From NCBI GenBank assembly GCA_030411725.1, contig MU839857.1, positions 112,632 to 176,631 of the forward strand: a stretch of DNA of 64,000 nt. The letters run 5' to 3'. A program made the position numbers and the translations under genes. Origin of the DNA: Echria macrotheca (Eukaryota; Ascomycota; Sordariomycetes; Sordariales; Schizotheciaceae). Positions 34,097 through 44,645 of this stretch are shown one piece after another (position 1 is the stretch's first letter; the number at the start of each line of letters is the position of its first letter). The notes beneath the pieces were generated by a model. That model was not told the origin of the DNA, did not search any database, and was given only the letters and a program-made list of their open reading frames with translations.

Positions 34097-35145
34097 TCAG
34101 GCCTTCTTGGCCTCCCTGGCAGCTTTACGCAGTGCCCGGTTGCGGATGTCAACGTGCATGTCGAGGTTCTTGTTAATGGTAAAAGCGCTCGTGGCGCCGA
34201 CCGTCACCTCAATGATCCACTTGAAGAGAGCATGCGACCACCAAGGCGTGTACGTGTTGGGGAACTTCTCAGCACCACTCAGGCCAATCTTGCCCAGGGC
34301 AGCACGAACGAAGGGCTTCGGGCTGGGGATCAACAGGCTGGTGCGGCGGACCTTGCTCATGGCGGTCGTGACAATGTAGCTGATGACGAACTCGACATCA
34401 ACGCCCTGGGGCTTGAGCTCGGCGGCCAAGGAGGTGCTCCAGTGCTGAAGGAAAGCCTTGCTGCCGCTGTAGGTGGCGAGGTACGGAGTGGGCATGACAC
34501 CGGCAAACGAGCCCATCGTGAGGATCAGCCCCTTTCTCCGCTGTGTCAGGAGAGGCGCGACGACCTTGGTGGTCTTGAGGGTGCCGAGGCAGTTGATCGT
34601 GACAATATTCTGCAACTCGTTCGCGTCGGTCTGGAGGAAGCTCACAGGGATGCTGTGCGACTGGCCGACGTTGTTGATGAGGATGCCGACGTCCAGGCCC
34701 TGCAGGAGCTTAGCGAGACGCTCGTAGTCCTCGTTGTTGTCCTTGGCGTAGTCCATTGCCAGCGTCTTGGTCTCCAGGTCCGTGTACTTTTGCTTCAGCT
34801 CCGCGGCGAGTGCGTCAAGCTTGGATTGTGTTCGCGAGACCAGCACCAAGTTGAATCCCTTGGCAGCCAGTTGCGTCGCGAACTCCTTTCCGAGTCCATC
34901 GGAGGCGCCGGTAACGACGGCCCAGGTGCCCTTCTTGCCGTACTTTCGGAGCTGTTGGGCAATTGTTAGAGGAGCTTGCAATCTTCTATCACGAAACTCA
35001 CATTCGTGCCGCTGAGGATGAAGACGTTGAGGACCATGCGGAGGTACGCCAATACCCCTTTGGCGACGACCAATGCTCCAACGCCGGCCAGCGCCCATTG
35101 GGCCTTTTGCGGGACCGCGTCCCAAAGTTCCACAACCTTGTCCAT
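34097..35145 (-). CDS. IFA38: Very-long-chain 3-ketoacyl-CoA reductase (ER, SDR family)
   Basis: Exons 35145-35002 and 34951-34097 (50 bp GTGAGT intron, CTAAC branch) give 332 residues. The first exon encodes MDKVVELWDAVPQ and an N-terminal hydrophobic anchor. The second has the SDR cofactor motif TGASDGLG, NNVG, catalytic S in TMGSFAG, and YSGSK as YxxxK. The spacing and the TPYLATYSGSKAFLQ block match the KAR/IFA38 and 17-beta-HSD12 group, which reduces 3-ketoacyl-CoA in fatty-acid elongation for sphingolipids at the ER. The tail ends REAKKA, a basic end near but not equal to a KKxx ER signal. The start at 35145 was chosen because upstream frame sequence has no family character. Confidence 0.93.
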
Positions 35146-35719
35146 GTTTTGCGTTGTATCTCGGTTCTGGCTCGTGTACGGCGTGTGGCAGAGTAGGATC
35201 GTGGAGGTCGCGAAGAATTGGAGGGGCGCGAAGAATAAGGTTTTTGTGACGACCCCCCTGTGGAGTTCCTCGGTGCCCGCGGCCGGACAGGGGTAGCAGG
35301 AAGCTTGGGCCAGGTGCGTATTCCCCAGCTCGAACTGACATTCACGATGTCGCGCTTTAACTCCCTGACCAGATACGTTTATTGTTCCTCGAGCCTGAAT
35401 AACATTGCGAAGACTGTGTCCTCGTTTATGGAAATGGCTCTGGAATGCGTATTTGCGTACCAGATTGAGATTTAGATCAACATGGCACAAAACCATGAAC
35501 ATGGAGCGAGGATAGTTGGTCCCAGTTAGGAAAGCCGTAGAGCGTCTTACAGCTTGAAAGTCACAATCTATTCAACCTATCCTCCGGCCCCGTAGATCGC
35601 AGCCAAGCAAAATAAAAAAAGTCCGCGAGATCATCAACACTCGGCCACCCTCCCAAACGAATTCGAACCCGCCCAACTCAATTCACCAGGACGTGTATCT
35701 CCCACAGCAGACCGTCAAG
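35146..35719. promoter_or_regulatory. Shared divergent promoter of ketoacyl-CoA reductase and ERG28
   Basis: 574 bp between two ATGs facing away from each other; both products act on lipid synthesis at the ER. I could not identify a convincing SRE or other factor site by eye. Confidence 0.5.
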
Positions 35720-36307
35720 ATGGAAGCAATCCAGCCATACCTGCCCTCAGCAGCGAAGGGCTACCTGCCGCCCTACCTGTTCTTCGTAAGCATCCCGACC
35801 GTCTCCGACCACCGCAATCGCACTCCATCCTAACGTCCCCAAAAACAGGTCGGCGTCGTCGCAATCGGCAACGCGCTCCAAAACTTCGGGACACTGCACT
35901 ACACGCGCCGCCTATACAACGGCAAATTCGTGCCGAACCACGCCCTGCCCGCGCGCACCGAGCGCTACAACCCGGACGACAGCGTCGCCATCCTCAAACC
36001 AGCCTCGGGGGCGGGCAAGGACACCGACAAGGCCAAAGACCAGGTCACGCCGCTGGCGGCCCGGCTGTTTGGCATGTACACGTTCTTCGCAGGAATCATC
36101 CGCATCTACACGAGTCTGCGGCCCGAGGACCCGTCGCTGTACCAGCTGTCCATCCTGACGCACGTTGTGGCCGCGATACACTTTACGAGCGAGATGTTTG
36201 TGTACAAGTCGATGACCTTTACGGGGCCGCAGGGGTTCCCTTTTGCTGCTGCGTATTGCGGCACTGTCTGGATGGTTATGCAGTGGGGGCACTATGTGTC
36301 AAACTAA
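35720..36307 (+). CDS. ERG28: Ergosterol biosynthesis scaffold protein ERG28
   Basis: Exons 35720-35785 and 35849-36307 (63 bp GTAAGC intron) give 174 residues. The short first exon carries the start MEAIQPYLPSAAKGYLPPYLFF and is not visible as an ORF by itself. Exon 2 has the family blocks ALQNFGTLHYTRRLY, ARLFGMYTFFAGIIRIY and LTHVVAAIHFTSEMFVYKS, with four hydrophobic segments as expected. ERG28 is an ER membrane protein that tethers the C-4 demethylation enzymes (ERG25, ERG26, ERG27) in sterol synthesis. Length is slightly above yeast ERG28 (148) but normal for filamentous fungi. It converges on GAL7. Confidence 0.93.
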
Positions 36308-36488
36308 TACGATAATGTCGGGTGAGAGTGGACGAAGAAAGGGGGGGAAACGTCAGGGGTGTACTGTGTGGTGCCTCGCAATGCGTCGGCGATATATACC
36401 TAATGGCTGGCTACCCCATATAATGCGCTCAGGAATATACAGAATCGATGTTTATAATAATACCCTCGAACGGGGAACATCACCTTTC

Positions 36489-37816
36489 TCAGTTCGGCAG
36501 CTCGCGATACAGCTCTCCACCACAGTCCCTCAGTCGCGCCGCCGCTTGCTCGGGCGTGATGTCACGCTGCGGTTCCGCGAGCAGCTCGTACCCGACGAGG
36601 AATTTACGGACAGTGGCGGACCGCAGGAGAGGCGGGTAGAAGTGCATGTGGAACCAGCTCATGTCTGCCTCCTGGCCATAACAATCAAGTGGTGCCTGGT
36701 GGATGCCGGAGCCTACGTCGATCAGTATCTGACACCACGCAAAAACATCTTTCAGGTGAAGGTTTCCTTACTGTAGGGAAAGCTGGTCTTGAACAAGTTG
36801 TCGTACCGCCGCGTCACTTCCTGCACGGCCTCGGCGAACTGGAGCCGCTCCTCTGGCGACATGTCGACGAGCGCGCGGATATGCTGCTTGGCGATGATAA
36901 GAACCTCAAAAGGCCAGATGGCCCACCATGGACAGACAACCAAGAATTCCTCGTTCTGCCAGACCACCCTCTCACCCTTGGCAATCTCGAGCTTGACATA
37001 GTCCTCCAGCAGATGCCTACCATGCTGCTTGCGGTACTTTGTCATCTCAGCCAGCTCTTTGCCCGGCTCCTCCGGCAGCGTGCTCGTCGTCCAGATCTGG
37101 CAGTGCGGGTGTGGATTGGAGCAGCCCATGGCGGCGCCCTTGTTCTCGAAGATTTGCATGTACCGCAGCTGGTGCCGGGCCGGATCGACCTCGGCGTGTT
37201 CGCTCGGCGGAATCGACTGCACTGCCTGCGCGGCCCGGTCGCGCAGCGGGTGTCTAGGGGACATGTGGCTCGCGTAGATGCGCGTCCACGTCTCGACCAC
37301 GGTCAGGATATCGCGGGCCGTCATGTCGGCGAGCGTGAGGTGGTGCTTGGCCGAGAAGGTGAGGACGTAGCACCGGCCCGTGACGGGCTGTGCCCGCAGC
37401 AGGCGGGAGGCAATGTCATCGCTCTTGGTCTCGGTGGTGTAGTCCTGCTGCTCCTCCTTGACGGCGCTGTAGTCGTTGACGAAGGCGAATGTATTTTGGT
37501 ACTGCGGGTTGGCCTCGCCCTGTGCTCGCTTATTGCCGGGACAGAGGTAGCACTAGATGAGCTGTTAGATCAAGGTTTGCTTCTCACATGAAGCAGCAAG
37601 GCACGTACCTCGGGATCGTACTGTGGAAGCTTGTTCTCGGACGGCTCTTCCTGCTGGCCCCTTCCGAATTGTCAACATGATGGATTGGGCCGAGCGGATG
37701 GAGAAGCTCACTCACTGCCATGGTCGCTTGGTGCGATGGGGCGAGACGAGCAGCCAAGACCCGATGAGCGGGTTGTAGCGCCGGTGCGAAATGTCGTCCA
37801 GTATCTGATCGGGCAT
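36489..37816 (-). CDS. GAL7: Galactose-1-phosphate uridylyltransferase
   Basis: Four exons, 37816-37716, 37660-37609, 37552-36772 and 36712-36489, all in phase, giving 385 residues. MPDQILDDISHRRYNPL and SPHRTKRPWQGQQ open the protein. CYLCPGNKRAQGE supplies the N-terminal zinc cysteines, TFAFVNDYSAV follows, and GCSNPHPHCQIW is the HPH active site whose middle His carries the UMP. The last exon gives GIHQAPLDCYGQE, DMSWFHMHFYPPLLRS and the C-terminal helix. It runs the second step of the Leloir pathway, making UDP-galactose and glucose-1-phosphate. Only the third exon is visible as a long ORF; the small second exon (52 nt) is set by phase. The other GAL genes are not adjacent. Confidence 0.93.
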
Positions 37817-38262
37817 ATTTTCGGGGTTTAACCAAGACAATCAGACGTTTTCCAAGCGGCAGTTTTCAGGATTAGGATAATGAAGCGCAAGGTGAGGAAG
37901 AGAATTATGTCGGCCCCTCAACGCGGGGCAATCGATTGTCACACAGCAATAGCGGGGCACAACAAGACTGCAGATTCACATGAAGCAATGCAACATTGAA
38001 CTCAGACTCTGGGATGCGGAGCATATATGACGGCCATCTCCAGCTCGGGTAGAAGCGGTCGCGATGTATCGGTACTCAGTGGAGAAAAGGGGATCCGAGT
38101 TGGACTTGTGTCACTGTGTCTATCCACCCACTCAGAATCCTCTCATGTGGAAAAGACTTGGAGCCAGCAAGCCAGGGGATCTAAAGCGAAAACCCTGAGG
38201 TTTCTGAGTCTGTGCACCGAAGAAGACCAAAAAAATATGCAGACACATTGTGTGTGCTGTAA
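37817..38262. other. Intergenic region
   Basis: 446 bp between the GAL7 start and the tRNA-Glu gene. It includes the GAL7 promoter. The run of seven A at 38229-38235 is the Pol III terminator of the tRNA read on the minus strand. Confidence 0.5.
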
Positions 38263-38356
38263 CTCGGATACGGGGAGTCGAACCCCGGGCTGCTGAGACA
38301 TTTCAGGATCTGATAGACCATGAGAGTCAGCGATGTTACCGCTACACCATACCCGA
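38263..38356 (-). tRNA. tRNA-Glu (CTC) with a 23-nt intron
   Basis: Seven-pair acceptor stem TCGGGTA with TATCCGA (one G-U), D-arm box A TGGTGTAGCGG, anticodon stem GCTGA/TCAGC, and T-arm CGGGG TTCGACT CCCCG. The anticodon loop reads C-T-CTC-A, then an intron at 38320-38298 between positions 37 and 38, then C. Discriminator G. Seven T's just downstream (38235-38229) form a Pol III terminator. The canonical intron position supports a functional gene. Confidence 0.9.
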
Positions 38357-39339
38357 TAAGAGTCAGGAATGGCCCCGATTTGTTGAGAGTGGGCTGCGAA
38401 GCTGGAGCTTATCAGTAGCCAGCAGATTCTTTCGCCACGATGCGGTGCGATGTGGAGAGCGGGAGGGCAAAATGCTTTTTTGTTGCTTCGGCAATATCGC
38501 ACGGGCCACCCCCTTTAACACATGCTCGGAGCATCCCTTTTGCGAGCTACTGGAGATGACTTTCTACCGAGTGGACGGTGCCTAGTATGTGTTTTTCTGG
38601 TAGGTATCATGGATGTGATTTGTTTATCGCTGGGGTGGGTATTTTGGATACAAAAAGAGTTTTCTTCGATGATTGACGATGCATGGTAGACAGGGGAAGA
38701 GAAGGCATCATCATGTTGCAACCCATTAGGTAGTTAGCCTTGTTGCTTCGGCAGTAGGAATCGAGAGTTTCACACAACCGACTGAAGGTGTGCGTAAGAA
38801 TATTGAGCAAGTGATGGAGGGGCATATTCACCGCCGCTGAACTGACGGTTGATGGACTTCCTGCAGACTCCTCAAGAGACAAAAGAAAGAGAAAACTTGA
38901 AAGGTGACAAATCACAGTACCGAACTCCAAGCCGAAGTCTGCTCGTCCAAAGTAAAACAACAGTCATATTTTTCTCGGGTTAGTTCATAGCAGCTGTGAA
39001 TATTATCACTCGTCATGAACACTCCCTGGTCCTCAAGATATTCCTTCGTCTGAACTCTATGACAGGATGAAAAGTAGGTAAAGGAAACAATGACACCTAG
39101 CTTTGATACTACTGTCATCCCTTCCCTTATTGCCACTGCTCGATTCTCGCCGCGGACTACGTGAAGTTATTACCTTAGGTACCAGATGAATTGGACCGTA
39201 CTGGAATTGAGACGATTTTCTTTGCCTCGACAATGCATCACTAACCAGGTTGCGTTATGCGAACGAAAGACAAGACCACGCTGGTGGTTCCTTGATTATC
39301 TCTCTGAGAGTAAGAGAGACCTATCTACTGCCCGGTAGC

Positions 39340-39409
39340 CCATGGTGACGCAGCATGCCACATGTTGGAAGCTCACCCTTCCGACATGTGGTGGCATACC
39401 CCACCATGG
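39340..39409. repeat. Inverted repeat (long hairpin)
   Basis: Arms 39340-39371 and 39378-39409 are 32 nt each with a 6-nt spacer. The outer 8 bp (CCATGGTG) and inner 14 bp (CCACATGTYGGAAG, one mismatch) pair; the middle 10 do not. Confidence 0.7.
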
Positions 39410-39436
39410 ACACCATCTCGGCCCTCCACCGCCTCC

Positions 39437-39508
39437 GAAACCTCCCCAACCCAGGACTCCTACTTGGTCCTCCGCCACCGCGAAACCTCCCCACCCCAGG
39501 ACTCCTAC
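39437..39508. repeat. Pair of 27-nt direct repeats, period 45
   Basis: Copies at 39437-39463 and 39482-39508 start GAAACCTCCCCA and end GGACTCCTAC; they differ at one base. They lie just past the stop of the minus-strand gene ending at 39520, probably in its 3' UTR. Confidence 0.75.
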
Positions 39509-39519
39509 AGGACCTGCTA

Positions 39520-40910
39520 CTACTCGACAAAGAGGTTGTCGTCGCCGTCATCCTCCATGTCGTAGTCAGCATCCTTGTCCTCGTCCTGGACCTTCTCCTC
39601 CGGATGCTCCTCCACCTCCTCCTGGACCACCTCCTCCGGATGCTCCTTCTCCTCGACCTCCTCCTCGACCTCCTCCTCCGCCTGTGCCTGCGCCTTTGTC
39701 GTCTTCTTGGGCTTTTCATCGTCCAAGATCACGCCCGGCGGCAGGTGCGGATTCCGCTCCCCGTTGATTCGGTGCGGTATGCCCATGGGTAGGTCTGGGT
39801 CATACCCGCGCGCGCGCCACATCTCTGCCAGGTCGGGAAAGAAGTTGGGGGCGCAGCCCACCCTTTTCTCCCAGTCCTCCGGCTTGAGCTTGTGCATCCT
39901 TGAATGCTGGCTCTCGCAGCCGTGCTTCCCGTGGTGCTTCAGGATCGAATCCTGTGACAGCGATATTAGCATTTGATTGTGTGAAATTGAGAATGAAAAG
40001 TGTGAGGGGGAACAACAAGTGCACATGAGTGAAATGTTATTAGATAGGTACTTACGTCAGCGATCGTCGAGTATGGGATGTTGAGATGTCGCATCCCCTC
40101 GAGTCGGATGATCTCAAATTGGGTCCATTCCCACCGATCCTTTTGGACCGTTGTCCCTTTCTTCCCCTTCCGTCCTTTCAGCTCCTTCGGCTTCTTGTCG
40201 CGGTTGTACAAGTGCCGTTGGTTACGGCCTGGGACGCGGGAGTCTCGCCCGGGCCAGACAAAGCCGGCCGGGTCTGGCTCAGGCACAGGTGGTGCCCGTC
40301 CATTCTCGCCAGGCGTAGCCCGCTCAGCAACACCAGCCGGGGGGTTGAACTCCCGCCTTGGTCTGTCGCCACGCGGGCGACGGCCAGCACCACGACGAGC
40401 ACGACCACCAGCACGAGGACCAGCTGGACCACCAGCACCACCACCAGAAGTGGCAGAGCCAGGGCCAGGACCCAGGGGAGCAGGGTCCCCATGTACGGCC
40501 AGAGGCACGGACATGGGCCAATCCACGTCCATGGGGATATGGTCGACGGTAGCAGTGGCCGCCACGGCGACGGCAGGACCGGCAGAAGCAGCCACCGGGA
40601 ACGCAGGCACAACGGGGACACCAGCCACGTGGTTCACCACGGCGAGACCAGCGGAAGGCGCCGTGCGGACACCGGCGGTGGGACGGGGACCGGGACGGAC
40701 CATGGTGCGAACCATGGGATCGGCGGCAGCGGGAGGGACAGCGGGACGAGCGACACCAGAATCCGCAACCTGGCTTCCCGTGGCCTGGTTGGTCGCAACA
40801 GGGGCAGCATTGCCAACGAAGAAAGTGTTGGCGTGCTGGTCGCCACCGTCTTCGGCATCCCCGTTACCGGGGCTGTCGGCGGACGGCACGAAGAAATACT
40901 GTTGGACCAT
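39520..40910 (-). CDS. Hypothetical protein: disordered Ala/Pro/Gly region, helical core, acidic tail
   Basis: Exons 40910-40056 and 39951-39520 (103 bp GTAAGT intron, GCTAAT branch) give 428 residues; an ATG at 40937 would add nine. Residues 1-~210 are Ala/Pro/Gly/Arg-rich, including GGGAGGPAGPRAGGRARRG, and look disordered. A compact core spans the splice: KDRWEWTQFEIIRLEGMRH, NIPYSTIAD, then DSILKHHGKHGCESQHSRM and WEKRVGCAPNF. The phrase IPYSTIA resembles the turn of a helix-turn-helix, so DNA binding is possible but unproven. The C-terminus is an acidic repeat of EEEVEEEVEE and HPEE units. I do not recognise the family. The neat splice across the core supports a real gene. Confidence 0.6.
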
Positions 40911-40937
40911 TTTTCTGGACGCATTATTCGTTAGCAT

Positions 40938-42047
40938 TCGGCAAATCTTGCTTCGGCTCGGCGTACTCCGTGCAACGTCACTTGGGAAATGTCTGGTGCT
41001 GGATGCGATATGACGACCGTTTGAGAGAAGACGAAATAAACTCTAGGATAAGGTGCGATTGTGTCGGCGTCATAGAGGAAAGGAGACGACCATGCGACAT
41101 GAGGAATATCCATGATGGTAATGACGTGGTTTTGAACGACTATTTCGAGGCAAAGATGCGAAAAGGAAGAGACGGTGTAATTGATTGGAAGATGTAAGGG
41201 AGTGAACGAAAGGAACGAGCCACCGAGGGAGCATCCTGCCTTTTCGAGTGTAGGAGTCTAGGACTGGAACACAAGAGACGGGACCTAGGCCAAGGAGCCC
41301 TAGGCTTGAGGAACACACTGCCATGCCAGAGGATTTGGTAGGCAGGAGCGAGAGAGAGTTGAGGGGCAGGGATGGGAAATGATTGAGTGAATTGATGGGA
41401 GAATCAAACTGAGAAGAAATGAAAACTCATATGAGAACTTACACCACGTGGGAGACGGCTTGGGTCGACGGGCGCGAGCGACGTCGACGAACGAACAAGC
41501 TGGTGGTGACCGGGCGGGAAACTGGTCGGCGAAGGAAAGCTGGGCGCGCGAGCGAGAAACGAACGAAAGAAAAAAAGGAGGAAAGCAACGATGGCAGAGC
41601 CAAGCGCAAGACAAGAAGCAGGATGGGAACTGGTGCGGGAGCGAGCACGAGAAAATGTCTTGGAGCGAGATTGGCTTCTGGTTGCTTGAGAAGAAAAGAG
41701 GAAGAAAAGAGGAAGAGGTTTCCAGCTCGCAGGTCCTGGCCTTATAATTTTTTGGAACCCCCGTATTGTGCTCGGCTGCTTAGTCGCGATCCCCGTATGG
41801 TGTTGCGATGGTTACTCGCGAGGCTGACCCGCCGGGCGGAGCCAGCCCTCACCATCACACGCATATACGCTTTGGTAGTCGCATATTGACCGCCGAGAAA
41901 GAAAATTCGACGGGTGCTGTGAACCCGGGTGAAGGTGGACAAGCCCGCCCGAGGAACAATGGATTGTTGATTTGGCCTTGGACGGTGAAAGACTCCGTTG
42001 TTTGAGGGTGATATTATCACGAGATTAATCAATGAAACGACTAGTCT
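40938..42047. other. Intergenic region
   Basis: 1.1 kb with A/G-rich plus-strand sequence (41500-41730). Frames on both strands are low-complexity shadows with no domain. It may hold the upstream region of the unknown gene ending at 39520. Confidence 0.45.
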
Positions 42048-43455
42048 ATGGCTTATTCGATGAACTCGGTGTTGTTCGACCTCGAGGACGGCCAGAGATC
42101 AGAGCTTGAGGTGAGGCCCGACAAGCAGACCACAAAGCCGCCTACGCCTCCGGAGCTGAGGAGTGAGTCCCTCCGAGATTTCGAGCGACGATACCACTGA
42201 ACACTATGGATGAAGAGGAAGTCTTGGAACAAAGAGGCGCTGGAGATCAGGAAGATGATAACAGCTTCTTGCTCATAGAGGAATCCGGTCGTCGTCAATC
42301 TCATATCCTGAGGAGCCAGATCCTGCTCTTGCGAAGGCGGTATTCTCGAGCCATTGAACACACTATAGTATCATTTCCTTTCCTACGAGATAGAACTAAA
42401 TGCTAACAATTCGGGGCTTCAAGGTTGAAACCCAACTCTCCATACGAAAGGAGCTGCTCCAACTACCTAAGTAAACATAATACAATGAGTCTCCCACGAT
42501 ACGAATGGCCTCATTACGGCTCGGTCACCCTTCGCCGCCGGGAGGCCAAACCTCCAAGACACAAGAAGAGCCAGTATCGCCTCAAGAGCCCGGGCAAGGA
42601 TCGCGGTTCGTTATCGCCTTGCCCTCCGGCTCAAGACTTCCACTCGATGCCCAGGCACCTACAAATTCAAATTTCGAGTCCACCGAAAGATAGGTACTCC
42701 TCGACAAACTGATCATCCCAATCCTCCCAGACCACGGGCTGCCCAGGTCGCAGCGATGCCCATACCACCTCGTCAAGCCTTCAGAAAGCAAGAAGTCGGG
42801 TCCCCCAGCCGCTCGGGTTACAGCGTCGACATTCCAAGTTGGACTCGGCATAGCGCCAGTAGCAGGCCAGCCTCTCCTTATACCACCCACACATCCGGAC
42901 ACATGGGAAGTAGGTCGTCGCCCTGTGGCCAATCAGGCTGCGGCAGTAGGGGCAGTAGATCAACGTCGCCCAGCACCCGCACATCGTGGTGGTGGCGGTT
43001 CCGCCGACCAGTGGGTGGTGTGTCGAGGCTGGTGGCCAGTCGAGGGTATTTCGAAGGACAGAGCTGAGGGCGGGCGCGGAATATCTGGCGAGAGGCTCTG
43101 GGTCTTCCGGTACCTATTTCGATTGGGGCGGTAGACGGGAAGGGTACAGGAGAATTCGGATATGAGCTCAACTGAGTCAACTCTTAGATCCGTACTGGAG
43201 ATCTGAGTCGTCAGAGAATTCGAGTTGTGAGCGAGGCTCCGAATCGCAGCGCGGGAATACTATCAAACGGGGCGCAATCATGATCTCGGAGCTGGAGCGG
43301 AGGCTCTGATGCATACCGTCGGTGGTCGTCGGTTTAGGCCGCATGCCGTGCAACCAGTCACAAAGGGCCGCCATGTCTCGTCACCTGCGCCACCTGAGGT
43401 GGCCAATGACGGAGGAGTCGGGGACATGGTGTTCCGATTTTTGCTGCGGTATCAG
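42048..43455 (+). pseudogene. Probable decayed protein gene of unknown family
   Basis: Starting at ATG 42048, a splice-compatible reading runs through 42048-42162, 42216-42367 and 42424 onward, with introns of 53 bp (GTGAGT) and 56 bp (GTATCA, GCTAAC branch). It reads DLEDGQRSELEVRPDKQ, HILRSQILLLRRRYSRAIEH and VETQLSIRKELLQLPK. The same frame then continues coding-like to about 43455 but is broken by stops at 42472, 42478, 42691, 43132, 43204 and 43228. Between them it reads GSRFVIALPSGSRLPLDAQ, VLLDKLIIPILPDHGLP and SSPAPPEVANDGGVGDMVF, all in one frame. I recognise no domain. It could also be a real gene with introns I mis-set around each stop, or several short exons. Confidence 0.35.
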
Positions 43456-44645
43456 GTGTAACCAGCAATTACACGTGCGGGATAAAAGAGAGGTAGAATA
43501 TATGTGGCTGCATGTGCAAACGGCTGAGGTTCTTGTCCTGGATATTGACTCGGGAGGACACCGAGGGTGTGAGTGTTATAGCACTAGCATATCTGACGCC
43601 TGCAAACCCTGGTTGGCGATAGCCTCACATCTATCGGACGTCCTTCGGCTGTCATTCTGGAGCAGGTTTGTCATCAGGAGTGGCATGATAGGGGCGAAGA
43701 ATCAACATCTACAGATAAGTATCGGATTGAAAACTAGGTGTCTCTGATCTTATAGGTGCTTGTATGCAGTACACAACGTAACATCCATCAATTGTACAAA
43801 GAACGTGGTGGGCTGCAGACGACGAGTTGCATACCTATACAAATGGGTCATAACCCTAGTTTCCTGTCCGTAATATGCCGATCCGAAACATGTAGGCTTT
43901 AGTGATAAAGCGTCTTTGAATCACGATGCTTGACGGTGCTTCTCAGGAATCAAATCCCGCTTCCTTTGGTGAGATATGTAGGTATGTTGGGATACGCGAC
44001 CTAGCCACCCAAGCCACTAGTAGGAAGGATAACAACGCAAGTCAGACTTTGATACCACCTTGTTGGTTGGGAGAAGTATGATGGGTGATTATTAGTCAGA
44101 TCTCAAAACGGACTGAGAGAAGAACCCAAGCAACATGGCGGCAACGTAGAATTCGTCAACATCGACATGATTCTTCTAGTTACAGAGTGCCGGAAATTGC
44201 TTAACGGCAAAAAAGACATCGGGGAGGATTGTCCGCATGTTCAAGATATCTTTGTCCAATAAAGGTATTTCTCAGGCAAAGGATTCACTCCCGCAGCTTC
44301 TAGCTGAGAATAATGACACTAGCGGCCGGGCCGCCTGCAATCTGACGGTCGACATTCCTACATCCCCGCTCCGGGATGCGGTAACCAGCGAACGCAGATC
44401 TCCAAACCTGGTTGGAGAAGCATGTCTCCCCGCACTTCTCACCACCTCCAACACCATGGAGCCGAGGCTGTTGGAGACTCGACCGCTGATTCGTCGACAG
44501 CTCGAGACCGACGACCACGCCGCAATGTCAAAGAGCGAGGGGGATCCGACTACAAATTGCCAACTATTTCTCACATGTGCGCTGTTTCCTGTCATCAATT
44601 CTTGGCGGTCAGCAGCAGCAGCGAAATCAAAACCAGAATTCGAAA
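43456..44645. other. Intergenic region, AT-richer
   Basis: About 1.2 kb with fewer G/C than its surroundings and no supported gene. Part nearest 44646 is the promoter of the CoA-ligase gene. The frame at 44237-44746 running into that gene is out of phase with it and has no domain. Confidence 0.45.

Larger units (their letters stand above)
38357..39519. other. Gene-poor region with hairpin and direct repeats
   Basis: About 1.16 kb without a supported gene. It contains an imperfect inverted repeat at 39340-39409 and a 45-bp-period direct repeat pair at 39437-39508 (listed separately). Confidence 0.5.

Noticed and set aside
36689..37591. 300-codon plus-strand open frame
   Set aside because: Antisense to GAL7 exons, which carry the diagnostic HPH motif on the other strand.
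39936..39956. Box-B-like GGATCGAATCC
   Set aside because: Inside the coding exon of the acidic hypothetical protein, no box A or tRNA stems around it.
42472..43230. Treating the in-frame stops as proof of RIP
   Set aside because: TAA, TAG and TGA are always one C-to-T change from CAA, CAG and CGA, so without an intact relative the pattern carries no information.
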